Below, one piece after another: positions 56,568 through 64,000 of a DNA stretch of 64,000 nucleotides; within the stretch, counting starts at the first letter, position 1; the number at the start of each line of letters is the position of its first letter. The DNA comes from Billgrantia endophytica (lineage in GTDB: Bacteria > Pseudomonadota > Gammaproteobacteria > Pseudomonadales > Halomonadaceae). The stretch spans positions 1-64,000 of the forward strand of contig NZ_PNRF01000023.1 of the NCBI RefSeq assembly GCF_002879615.1. Direction: 5' to 3'. The position numbers and the translations under genes were made by a program. Below the pieces are notes generated by a model. The model had not been told where the DNA came from. It was given only the letters and a program-made list of their open reading frames with translations, and ran no database searches.

Positions 56568-57454
56568 CATTCGCCGTCCTGCTGCTGTTGACGGCCTGTG
56601 CCGGTCGCAGCGGCGACGTCCAGCGCAGCGGAGACCCCGGCATCGGCGGACAGTGGGTCACGGTACAGCGTGGCGACACCCTGGGCAGCATTGCTGCCCG
56701 GGCCGATGTCCCGTTGGCTCGATTGCAGCGCTTCAACCCCGATGCCAACCCCAATCGCCTGGCGGTAGGCCAGCGTTTGCTGGTGCCTACGCAACAGGAA
56801 CGGGCACCTTCCGGCGGCCCCTATCGCTACCAGATTCGACCCGGCGACACCTACTCGGGTATCGCCCGACGCTTCAAGACCACCCCTGCCCGTATCCAGT
56901 CGGCGAACCCCGGCACCGAGCCCACCCGGCTCAGGGTAGGCCAGGTGATTCAGGTTCCCCTGCAGGGCGCGGTGGCCAGTGCCGCTCCCGCCAGCGGTTC
57001 GCAAGGCACCGCCAGCTCGAGTGGCAGCGGCGCGACACGCACTCCCCCGCCAACGCCGGACACCAGCTCGCTGCCCGGTTCGGCCCGGAACTGGCCATGG
57101 CCATTGGATGATTATCGTGTGGTCAGGGCATTCGGCAGCGACAGCCGCGGAACGCTTCAGCCCATGCTGCTCGCCACCAGCCGAGGCGCCAGGGCCAAGG
57201 CCGTCGCTGACGGCGACGTGCGCTTCGCAGGCAGCATGCGCCAGCTCGGTCGGGTGGTGATCGTTCACCACCCGGACAACCTGCAGAGCGTCTATGCCCT
57301 GTGTGACTCGATACTGGTCGAAGATGGTGCCCGGATCAGCCGTGGCACGCCGGTATGCGAAGTGGGCTTCAGCAACACCACCGAACGCCACGACCTGCTC
57401 TTCGACCTGCGCCTGGGCGGCAAGCCGATCGATCCCCGTCGCGTGCTACGCTGA
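56516..57454 (+). CDS. NlpD-like lipoprotein with two LysM domains and a degenerate LytM domain
   Basis: A 312-residue lipoprotein: signal peptide ending LLLLTAC with Cys as lipidation site, LysM 1 (VTVQRGDTLGSIAARADV), LysM 2 (YQIRPGDTYSGIARRFKT), a Ser/Pro/Thr-rich linker and a C-terminal M23/LytM fold. The zinc ligands appear lost: the HxH of active M23 enzymes is DLL (HDLLFDLR) and the earlier His positions are also changed. That matches NlpD/EnvC-type activators of division amidases more than an active peptidase. The ATG at 56516 lies inside the acyltransferase gene; this overlap is needed to include the signal peptide. Confidence 0.82.
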   Translation: MAQCPVAGKGRGARFALTFAVLLLLTACAGRSGDVQRSGDPGIGGQWVTVQRGDTLGSIAARADVPLARLQRFNPDANPNRLAVGQRLLVPTQQERAPSGGPYRYQIRPGDTYSGIARRFKTTPARIQSANPGTEPTRLRVGQVIQVPLQGAVASAAPASGSQGTASSSGSGATRTPPPTPDTSSLPGSARNWPWPLDDYRVVRAFGSDSRGTLQPMLLATSRGARAKAVADGDVRFAGSMRQLGRVVIVHHPDNLQSVYALCDSILVEDGARISRGTPVCEVGFSNTTERHDLLFDLRLGGKPIDPRRVLR

Positions 57455-57459
57455 TAGCC

Positions 57460-58098
57460 ATGTCGATATCCCACCAGGAAACGTGCGACATCCTGCTGGC
57501 CTCTCCCCGGTTGCAGCGGTTTTGCACGCTGCTCGGCGAACCCGAGGCCAGTGACATGCTGGACCGGCTGGATGACGAACTCGCCTGGCAGCAACCACGC
57601 CTACGACTCTATGGCCAAGAACGTCCGATCCCCCGGCAGCAGGTGTGGATGGGAGATGAAGCGGCGCGATACCGCTACTCCGGGCGCACCTTCACCCCGG
57701 AACCGTGGCACGCCGCCGTCGTGCGCATTCGTGACACCGTGATAGACCGACTGGCGGGGAACGGCGTCATGGCGTCCTTCAACAGCGTCCTGCTCAACCG
57801 TTATGAAGACGGCAGCGACCGCATGGGCTGGCATAGCGACGACGAGCCCGAACTCGGTTCCGACCCCCTGATAGCTGCCGTCAGCCTGGGTGCGGAGCGC
57901 CCGTTGCGTTTTCGCTGGAAGCAGGGGCTGGGCGCCCCCTTCAATGTCTGGCTGCCTCATGACAGCCTGCTTCTCATGGACCGGGGTACGCAGGATCACT
58001 TGCAACATGCGCTCCTCCCCAGGCGTATCCCCGGCAAGCGGATAAGCCTTACCTTTCGTCATGTTGCGGCAAGCGGCGGTATAGCCCCCACAGGATAG
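57460..58098 (+). CDS. alkB: AlkB-like 2-oxoglutarate/Fe(II) dioxygenase
   Basis: DNA/RNA alkylation repair dioxygenase of 212 residues. The iron ligands are in GWHSDDEPEL (HxD) and the later His in TQDHLQHAL; the 2-oxoglutarate Arg is in RRIPGKRISLTFRHV. SFNSVLLNRYEDGSDRM is the conserved block before the HxD. It looks closer to the AlkB2-like short bacterial members than to E. coli AlkB. It starts 5 bp after the LysM gene and its last 50 bp overlap, head to tail in opposite sense, the O-antigen-ligase-like gene. Confidence 0.87.
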   Translation: MSISHQETCDILLASPRLQRFCTLLGEPEASDMLDRLDDELAWQQPRLRLYGQERPIPRQQVWMGDEAARYRYSGRTFTPEPWHAAVVRIRDTVIDRLAGNGVMASFNSVLLNRYEDGSDRMGWHSDDEPELGSDPLIAAVSLGAERPLRFRWKQGLGAPFNVWLPHDSLLLMDRGTQDHLQHALLPRRIPGKRISLTFRHVAASGGIAPTG

Positions 58099-59338
58099 TC
58101 AGCAGCAAGGCATAGACCATGCCGCCCATGGGGTAGGCAAGGAAACTGTAGGTCAGGCCGAAATCGATGAAGGCCACCGACAGCAACGTACCCGCGATGG
58201 CCAGCGCCCGCCTTTCCCCGGAGCCACTGCCGATTCCGCCGGCGAAGAGCCACAGGGGCGTGACATAGAGCGCCAGGAGCGTCAGCAACCCTGGCAGGCC
58301 ACGCTTCACCCAGGCGTCGAGCACATCATTATGGGCATGCCAGAAACGTCCCAGTGACGCGTCCTGGACACCCTCTGCACCGCGCTCACGCATGGCATCC
58401 CGGTAGCCCCCGGTCCCCCAGCCGGTGACCGGCCGCTCGGCAATCAGCTGGCTCGCCCCCTTCCACATCTCGAGCCGTGCACTGACCGAGGTCATCTCGT
58501 CATCCCCGGCCATGTACTGCTGCAGGCCGTTGATGGCGCTATGGACGCGTGGCGCGACGCCGGTCTGGGGCATCATGTAGAGACTGCCCAGCAGCGCCAG
58601 CAGGGACGCCACCAGTGCCAGGCGCCAGCGTAGCGACAGACGCTTGCCATGGCCGCGATAGAGCACCCAGATGGCCAGCGGCAGGCCAATCCAGCCCCCT
58701 CGTGAACCGGACAATGCCGAGGCCGCCAGTCCTGCGAGTCCACCTAGCGCCAACAGCAGCGTCCAGCGCCAACGCTCGTGACGCGTCAGCGCCCAACCGA
58801 GGCCGGCAAAGCACAGCAGCCCGGCCAGCAGACCCAGGTTGCCGAACAGGATGGCATGCAGGGGATCATGGCCATCGGCACGAGCGGTCTTCTCGATGAT
58901 ACGTTGCCATAACGCCCAGGTGCCGGCGGAGAGGCTTCCCAGAGCGAGCCCGGCCCATAGCCAGGCCGCGGAAGGCCTGAGCCTGGACAAGGCGACCAAT
59001 GCCACCATGGAAAGCCAGATCGGCCAGGCATCGCGCAGACCCTTGAACCCCATGCCATGACCGGATTCCATCAGCACCCAGCTCAGGCCATAGAGTAGCA
59101 ATACCCCCATCAGCACCTTGTCATGGCGCTGCGGGAAATCGTTCGCCGGGTACTCGCCGGCTGCCAGGGCGGCCACTGTCAGCAACAGTGGCACCACAAC
59201 CAGTACCGGCCAGGGCAATATCAGGAATGCACTACCGGCAAACACCAATGCCATGGCCGCAAGGGGGCCATGGCATGGGTCTCGGAAACGCCGTGGAAAG
59301 ATCACGGCCATCGGCCGGTAGTGTTCATTGTCGATCAT
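58049..59338 (-). CDS. O-antigen ligase / polymerase-like membrane protein
   Basis: A 429-residue integral membrane protein with about 12 hydrophobic segments. The periplasmic loop carries TGWGTGGYRDAM and RFWHAHNDVLDAWVKRGLPGLL, the H-x-H/N-D pattern of the Wzy_C domain (WaaL/RfaL, PglL and Wzy groups). It likely joins or polymerises surface glycan. The first gene downstream of glmS on the same strand; the neighbouring dehydratase and aminotransferase belong to sugar synthesis. Ligase and polymerase cannot be told apart by sequence alone. Confidence 0.82.
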   Translation of the reverse strand: MIDNEHYRPMAVIFPRRFRDPCHGPLAAMALVFAGSAFLILPWPVLVVVPLLLTVAALAAGEYPANDFPQRHDKVLMGVLLLYGLSWVLMESGHGMGFKGLRDAWPIWLSMVALVALSRLRPSAAWLWAGLALGSLSAGTWALWQRIIEKTARADGHDPLHAILFGNLGLLAGLLCFAGLGWALTRHERWRWTLLLALGGLAGLAASALSGSRGGWIGLPLAIWVLYRGHGKRLSLRWRLALVASLLALLGSLYMMPQTGVAPRVHSAINGLQQYMAGDDEMTSVSARLEMWKGASQLIAERPVTGWGTGGYRDAMRERGAEGVQDASLGRFWHAHNDVLDAWVKRGLPGLLTLLALYVTPLWLFAGGIGSGSGERRALAIAGTLLSVAFIDFGLTYSFLAYPMGGMVYALLLTILWGLYRRLPQHDER

Positions 59339-59375
59339 GTCGTTTGCTCAAGCGGATTCCTTCACTGCCGGCTTC

Positions 59376-61229
59376 TTACTCCACCGTGACGGACTTGGCC
59401 AGATTGCGCGGCTGGTCGACATCCGTGCCGCGAGCCACCGCGACGTGATAGGCCAGTAGCTGCAACGGTACGGTGTAGAGGATGGGCGCCAGGTAGTGAC
59501 AGCACGCCGGAACGGTGACGACGGACAGCCCCTCCCCGGACTGCACGCCGCTTTCCGGATCAGAGAATACCAGCAGTTCACCCCCCCTGGCACGCACCTC
59601 CTGCAGGTTGGACTTGAGCTTTTCCAGCAGGCCGTCCATTGGCGCCATCGCGATGACCGGCATGGTCTCGTCGACGAGCGCCAGGGGCCCGTGCTTGAGC
59701 TCCCCCGCCGCATGGGCCTCGGCATGAATATAGGAGATTTCCTTGAGCTTGAGTGCCCCCTCCATCGCGATGGGCATCTGCGGGCCGCGCCCCAGGAACA
59801 GGGCATGCCGGTAAGTGGCCAGCTTCCCGGCTACCGAGGTGATCTCTTCGTCGAGCGCCACGGCGTCACCCAGCAGGGTCGGCAGATAACGCAACCGGTG
59901 CACCAGTCGCGCCGTCAATTCCGCATCACCACCCCGCACCTGGCGCAGTGCAAGCGTCACCAGCATCAGGGCCGTCAGCTGGGTGGTAAAGGCCTTGGTC
60001 GAGGCCACGCCGATTTCCGGGCCGGCATGGGTCATCAAGGCCAGGTCGGACTCGCGCACCAGCGAACTGCCGGGCACATTGCAGATCGCCAGGCTGCCGA
60101 CATAGGCATCGCCATCCTGCCGCTTGCGCGCATGGCGCAAGGCCGCGAGCGTGTCGGCCGTCTCGCCGGACTGCGAGAGAGTCAGGAACAGGGTCCCCGG
60201 GGGAGCCACGACCTGGCGATAGCGATACTCAGAGGCGATCTCGACCTGGCAGGGCACTCCGGCCAGTTCCTCCAGCCAGTAGCGTGCCACCATGCCCGCA
60301 TGATAGCTGGTGCCGCAGGCGACGATATGCACCTGACGGGTACCGGCAAGGAGTCGTTCCGCCCTGGGCCCAAGCGCCTCGACCAGCACCCGATCGGTGC
60401 CAAGGCGACCTTCCAGCGCGTTGGCAACCGCCACGGGCTGTTCATGGATCTCCTTGAGCATATAGTGTGCAAACCCACCCTTGCCCACCGCCTGGTCATC
60501 ATGCTCGTAATGCACCGTCTCGCGCACTACCGGCACACGCCCGCCATTCGAGGCCAGGCCCTGAACGTCACATCCCTCGCGGGTAATGATGACCATATCC
60601 CCGTCGTCGAGATAGAGAAAACGGTCGGTGACGGTCAGCAGGGCCAAGGGGTCCGACCCCAGGTAATAGCCGTGCTCGCCGACACCCACTACCAGGGGGC
60701 TGCCCTGGCGCGCCCCGATGACCCGATCGGGTTCGTCGGCATGGATCACACCCAGGGCGTAGGCCCCGTCGAGTCGCTGTACCGCCCGCTCCACTGCCGT
60801 GGCCAGCGATGATGTCGAGCGCATTTCACGTTCGACCAGATGGGCGATCACTTCGGTATCGGTTTCCGACGTGAAGAGAAAACCGTCGGACACGAGTTCG
60901 GCCTTGAGTGCCAGGTGGTTCTCGATGATGCCGTTGTGCACGACCGCGATTCGTCCTGAAACATGGGGATGGGCATTGTCCTGACTTGGCTGGCCGTGCG
61001 TCGCCCAGCGAGTGTGGGCGATACCGGTCATGCCGACCAGGGGGGCGGCGGCCAGCACCCGCTCCAGTGCGGCCACCTTGCCGACTTCGCGCGCGCGACC
61101 GATCCGGCCGGGAGCTTCCACCAGCGCGACACCGGCCGAATCATAGCCACGGTATTCGAGACGCTTGAGACCTTCCATCAGTACGGGCAGGACGTTGTCC
61201 GAACCCACGGCAGCTACGATGCCACACAT
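59376..61229 (-). CDS. glmS: Glutamine--fructose-6-phosphate aminotransferase
   Basis: Makes glucosamine-6-phosphate for cell wall and surface polysaccharides. The start at 61229 exposes MCGIVAAVGSDNVLPV, with the catalytic Cys right after the initiator Met, and gives 617 residues. The glutaminase domain has THTRWATHGQPS-type sequence (IAHTRWATHGQPSQDNAHPH) and the two SIS domains include ACGTSYHAGMVARYW and LSQSGETADTL. The C-terminus ends in LAKSVTVE, the conserved tail. Between two surface-polysaccharide genes, which suggests a role in that locus. Confidence 0.96.
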   Translation of the reverse strand: MCGIVAAVGSDNVLPVLMEGLKRLEYRGYDSAGVALVEAPGRIGRAREVGKVAALERVLAAAPLVGMTGIAHTRWATHGQPSQDNAHPHVSGRIAVVHNGIIENHLALKAELVSDGFLFTSETDTEVIAHLVEREMRSTSSLATAVERAVQRLDGAYALGVIHADEPDRVIGARQGSPLVVGVGEHGYYLGSDPLALLTVTDRFLYLDDGDMVIITREGCDVQGLASNGGRVPVVRETVHYEHDDQAVGKGGFAHYMLKEIHEQPVAVANALEGRLGTDRVLVEALGPRAERLLAGTRQVHIVACGTSYHAGMVARYWLEELAGVPCQVEIASEYRYRQVVAPPGTLFLTLSQSGETADTLAALRHARKRQDGDAYVGSLAICNVPGSSLVRESDLALMTHAGPEIGVASTKAFTTQLTALMLVTLALRQVRGGDAELTARLVHRLRYLPTLLGDAVALDEEITSVAGKLATYRHALFLGRGPQMPIAMEGALKLKEISYIHAEAHAAGELKHGPLALVDETMPVIAMAPMDGLLEKLKSNLQEVRARGGELLVFSDPESGVQSGEGLSVVTVPACCHYLAPILYTVPLQLLAYHVAVARGTDVDQPRNLAKSVTVE

Positions 61230-61311
61230 GTTGACTCCTCCATGAACGGTGCCTCGGGCCAATCCCGGGCCGTGATGCGTTTGTCGTTACCCTTTCCGAC
61301 CGATTCAACGC

Positions 61312-63279
61312 CTAACCCTGGCGCTCGAGTGCCGGGCGCAACCGGGTAACGGCCGCCGGTGCAGGACGTGCCTCGGCGTCGCGCCGCTGCTTCTCGCTCC
61401 ATACCAGGTCGACGATCTCCCCCTGGGGCCGGTAGGCGGTCGGCGCCTCCAGCAGCAGCTCGCGAATGCCATCGTGGTGAAAGTTGCGGCAGGCTTCGAA
61501 CAGCCGGTCGAGGTAACCCTCCAGCTTCGGCCACTCCCAGTACACCTCCTGCGCGGTCATGACCCTCGGGTGTGAGGTCGGCGAGACGTCGTCGCCCACC
61601 AGCAGCTCCTCATAGAGCTTTTCACCGGGACGCAGGCCGCTATAGGCAATGGCGATATCACCGTCGGGGTGACGCTCGTCACGCACCTTCAACCCCGAGA
61701 GCCGTACCATCTGGCGGGCCAGTTCGGCGATCTTGACCGGCTCGCCCATGTCGAGCACGAAGACATCACCGCCCCGTGCCATGGCACCCGCCTGGATGAC
61801 CAGCTGTGCCGCCTCGGGAATGGTCATGAAGTAGCGCGTGATCTCGGGATGGGTCACGGTGATCGGCCCACCGGACTGGATCTGCTCGCGGAACAGGGGC
61901 ACCACCGAGCCGCTGGAACCCAGCACGTTGCCGAAGCGCACCATGCAGAACCGGGTCCCGGACCGACGGTCGGCAAAGGCCTGGCAAATCAGCTCCGCCA
62001 GTCGCTTGCTCGTGCCCATGACGTTGGTGGGCCGCACTGCCTTGTCGGTGGAAACCAGCACGAAGGTCTCGACCCGGGCGGCAATGGCGGCATGGGCCGT
62101 GGCCAGCGTACCAAAGACATTGTTGCGGACCCCCTCCACCACGTTGTGCTCCACCATCGGCACATGCTTGTAGGCAGCCGCGTGGTAAACGGTATTCACG
62201 TCGAAGGCCTTCATGACGGTGGCCATGCGCTGGCGATGCTGCACGGAACCCAGCAACGCCTTGATAGAGACATCCAGCCCTTCCGCCTCGGCGATACGCC
62301 GCAACTCCTGCTCGATGCTGTAGAGGCCGAATTCGGACAGCTCGAGCAGCAACAGACGCCTCGGAGCGTGTCGCAGTATCTGACGACACAGCTCCGAGCC
62401 GATCGAACCGCCGGCACCGGTCACCATGACCACCTTGCCGCGGATATTGGCGTCCATCAGGGCCGGATTGGGCGGTACCGGATCGCGACCCAGCAGGTCC
62501 TCGACCGCCACGTCACGCACCTCGCTGATCCGGGCACGCCCGGTCACCATGTCGGCGACGCCGGGGATGGTCTGTACCGGAAAGCCCTGCGGCTCCAGCT
62601 CGGCCAGGATCTCGCGACGGCGGCCCCGGCTGGCGCTGGGCATCGCCAGCAGGACCCGTTCGGCACCGTAGGTGTCGGCCAGGTAACCCAGTTGCCGTGG
62701 CGGATAGACCTTGAGGCCTTCGATATAAGTGTTCTGCAGGCTTGCCGCATCATCAACGAAGGCGATCGGCAGATACTCCTGGCCGTGGCTCAGGGAGACC
62801 GACAGTTGACGGCCCGCCGAGCCGGCGCCATAGATCACGACCCGCGGCTTGTGACGGATCTGGCTGCGCAGATAGAGGGCGCGCAGGCCGAACCGCACGC
62901 CCCCGATGGTCAGCAGCGCCAGCATGGCGTAGATGAAAGGCACCGATCGGGGAATGCCAAGTGCAAACAGGTAGCTGGCCAGCGGCAAGGACAAAGCCGA
63001 TACCGTGACCCCGATGAAAACGGCACGAATCGCCTTGTGGCCCAAGTAACGAATGACCGCCCGGTAGAAGCCCAGCCGGATGTAGATCGCCAGGCTCAAT
63101 GGAATCATCACCAGCAGCGCAGCCCAGGTACGCGGCTCCGTCAGCGGCGCCCAGTTCTCCAGACGCAGCAGCATGGCCAGCAGAAAGCTGACCGCGATCA
63201 GCACACAGTCGACCAGCAACTGGATGGTGCGCTTGTGTCGTCGCGGCAGGCGAAACAACGGTTGCAGCATATCTCGCAT
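61312..63279 (-). CDS. WbpM/CapD-family nucleotide-sugar 4,6-dehydratase
   Basis: Membrane-anchored UDP-GlcNAc 4,6-dehydratase type protein of 655 residues from ATG 63279 (GGAGAG upstream). Four hydrophobic helices fill the first 110 residues. A Rossmann domain (VVIYGAGSAGRQLSVSL) follows. The catalytic domain has VTGAGGSIGSELCRQIL, YHAAAYKHVPMVEHN, STDKAVRPTNVMGTSKR and RFGNVLGSSGSV. It begins synthesis of deoxyamino sugars for O-antigen or capsule. It ends 83 bp before glmS and follows the aminotransferase gene. Confidence 0.92.
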   Translation of the reverse strand: MRDMLQPLFRLPRRHKRTIQLLVDCVLIAVSFLLAMLLRLENWAPLTEPRTWAALLVMIPLSLAIYIRLGFYRAVIRYLGHKAIRAVFIGVTVSALSLPLASYLFALGIPRSVPFIYAMLALLTIGGVRFGLRALYLRSQIRHKPRVVIYGAGSAGRQLSVSLSHGQEYLPIAFVDDAASLQNTYIEGLKVYPPRQLGYLADTYGAERVLLAMPSASRGRRREILAELEPQGFPVQTIPGVADMVTGRARISEVRDVAVEDLLGRDPVPPNPALMDANIRGKVVMVTGAGGSIGSELCRQILRHAPRRLLLLELSEFGLYSIEQELRRIAEAEGLDVSIKALLGSVQHRQRMATVMKAFDVNTVYHAAAYKHVPMVEHNVVEGVRNNVFGTLATAHAAIAARVETFVLVSTDKAVRPTNVMGTSKRLAELICQAFADRRSGTRFCMVRFGNVLGSSGSVVPLFREQIQSGGPITVTHPEITRYFMTIPEAAQLVIQAGAMARGGDVFVLDMGEPVKIAELARQMVRLSGLKVRDERHPDGDIAIAYSGLRPGEKLYEELLVGDDVSPTSHPRVMTAQEVYWEWPKLEGYLDRLFEACRNFHHDGIRELLLEAPTAYRPQGEIVDLVWSEKQRRDAEARPAPAAVTRLRPALERQG

Positions 63280-63337
63280 GATCGTCTCTCCATGACCGGC
63301 AGGCGCCCGATGCCCCTGCCCCTCCTCTGACACGGCC

Positions 63338-64000
63338 TCAGGCGCGGGCCTCGGCCATCACGTCGCTCAGTACCTGGCAGGTCTTGTCGACTTCGGCCCC
63401 GGTGAGTGTCGGGTGGCAAAGGAACATCAGGCTGGTCTCGCCAAGTTCGCGCGCGACCGGCAAGGGCTCGGACGGCCGCCATCCGGTGCCGTCGAAGGCC
63501 GCCTCTCGATACACCTCCGAGCAGGAGCCCGAAAAACACGGCACGCCCCGCTCGACGATCGCCGTCATGATGCGGTCCCGATGCCAGCCTGGGGCGAGCC
63601 GCTCGGGTTCCACGAAGACGTAACACTTGTAGGCGGCGTGCTCGATGTGAGCGGGTATGGCCGGTGCCCTCAGGCCCGGGCAGCCGGCAGCGGTTTCCCA
63701 GATGCGCTCGGCATGGGCTCGGCGAGCCGCCGCCCAGGTTGGCAGGCGGGAAAGCTGGATGCGGCCGATGGCGGACTGCATCTCGGTCAGTCGCCAGTTG
63801 GTGCCAAAGCTCTCGTGGAGCCAGCGAAAGCCAGGGGGGTGCTCGCGCTCGTGGACCGCCTCCCAGCTCTTTCCGTGGTCCTTGTAGGCCCACATGCGCT
63901 GCCACAGTCCGCGATCACTGGTGGTGACCATCCCACCCTCGCCACCCGTCGTCATGATCTTGTCCTGACAGAACGACCAGCAGCCCACATGGCCGATGGA
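63338..64000 (-). CDS. DegT/DnrJ/EryC1/StrS aminotransferase, 5' end beyond window
   Basis: The 220 C-terminal residues of a PLP sugar aminotransferase. The open frame runs off the window edge, beginning SIGHVGCWSFCQDK. The PLP lysine is in WSFCQDKIMTTGGEGGMV, as in the family. SFGTNWRLTEMQSAIGRIQLS is the conserved dimer region. It would aminate a 4-keto or 3-keto nucleotide sugar, consistent with the dehydratase that follows 58 bp later. Sugar identity is unknown. Confidence 0.88.
   Translation of the reverse strand, partial: SIGHVGCWSFCQDKIMTTGGEGGMVTTSDRGLWQRMWAYKDHGKSWEAVHEREHPPGFRWLHESFGTNWRLTEMQSAIGRIQLSRLPTWAAARRAHAERIWETAAGCPGLRAPAIPAHIEHAAYKCYVFVEPERLAPGWHRDRIMTAIVERGVPCFSGSCSEVYREAAFDGTGWRPSEPLPVARELGETSLMFLCHPTLTGAEVDKTCQVLSDVMAEARA

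Overview
The window is a GC-rich bacterial chromosome segment. Its gene content and order point to a halophilic gammaproteobacterium of the Halomonas type: tol-pal and ruvABC synteny, a BCCT betaine transporter, a full betaine demethylation cluster, 3-hydroxybutyrate and ketoacid-CoA genes, and a TA-flanked dispersed repeat. This is inferred from gene content, not from a database match. I see no rRNA, tRNA, CRISPR array, prophage or intact insertion sequence.

Layout. 1-6984 (minus strand): tolA (partial), tolR, tolQ, ybgC, ruvB, ruvA, ruvC, a 36-codon remnant of yebC, aspS and an FmdB-type zinc ribbon gene. 7142-9948: a plus-strand operon of 2-hydroxyacid dehydrogenase, ribokinase-like sugar kinase and nucleoside hydrolase. 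9973-28363: housekeeping and stress genes (acylphosphatase, amino-acid dehydrogenase, YihY/BrkB membrane protein, NadM-Nudix, HypT-like LysR, cardiolipin synthase, class I fumarase, a TPP enzyme, uvrB, OsmC, a Cys-less HMA-like protein, ygfZ, tatD, prfC), ending with a BCCT transporter.

28545-47086 is the main metabolic island. gbcB and gbcA diverge and encode the Rieske betaine demethylase. Next come a two-gene NAD-type formate dehydrogenase (fdsA plus a fused fdsG-fdsB), glutathione-independent formaldehyde dehydrogenase, etfB, etfA, dgcB, dgcA, a DUF5943-like gene, an M19 dipeptidase and a GbdR-like regulator. Read together, betaine enters through the BCCT carrier and loses methyl groups through GbcAB and DgcAB/Etf. 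The released formaldehyde goes to formate and then CO2 with NADH gain. The sarcosine step is not in the window. A 205-bp MITE-like element between formaldehyde dehydrogenase and etfB supplies the etfB stop codon.

47358-58098: a RegB/RegA-type redox two-component pair, 3-hydroxybutyrate dehydrogenase, an orphan HybE-domain protein, an inositol-monophosphatase-family gene, a glutaredoxin, a degenerate DUF1338-like protein, a perfect inverted pair of DnaA boxes, succinyl-CoA:3-ketoacid CoA-transferase with a divergent LysR gene, an acyltransferase, a LysM/LytM lipoprotein and alkB. 58049-64000 (minus strand): the edge of a surface-polysaccharide locus with an O-antigen-ligase-like protein, glmS, a WbpM/CapD-type nucleotide-sugar dehydratase and a partial DegT/StrS aminotransferase.
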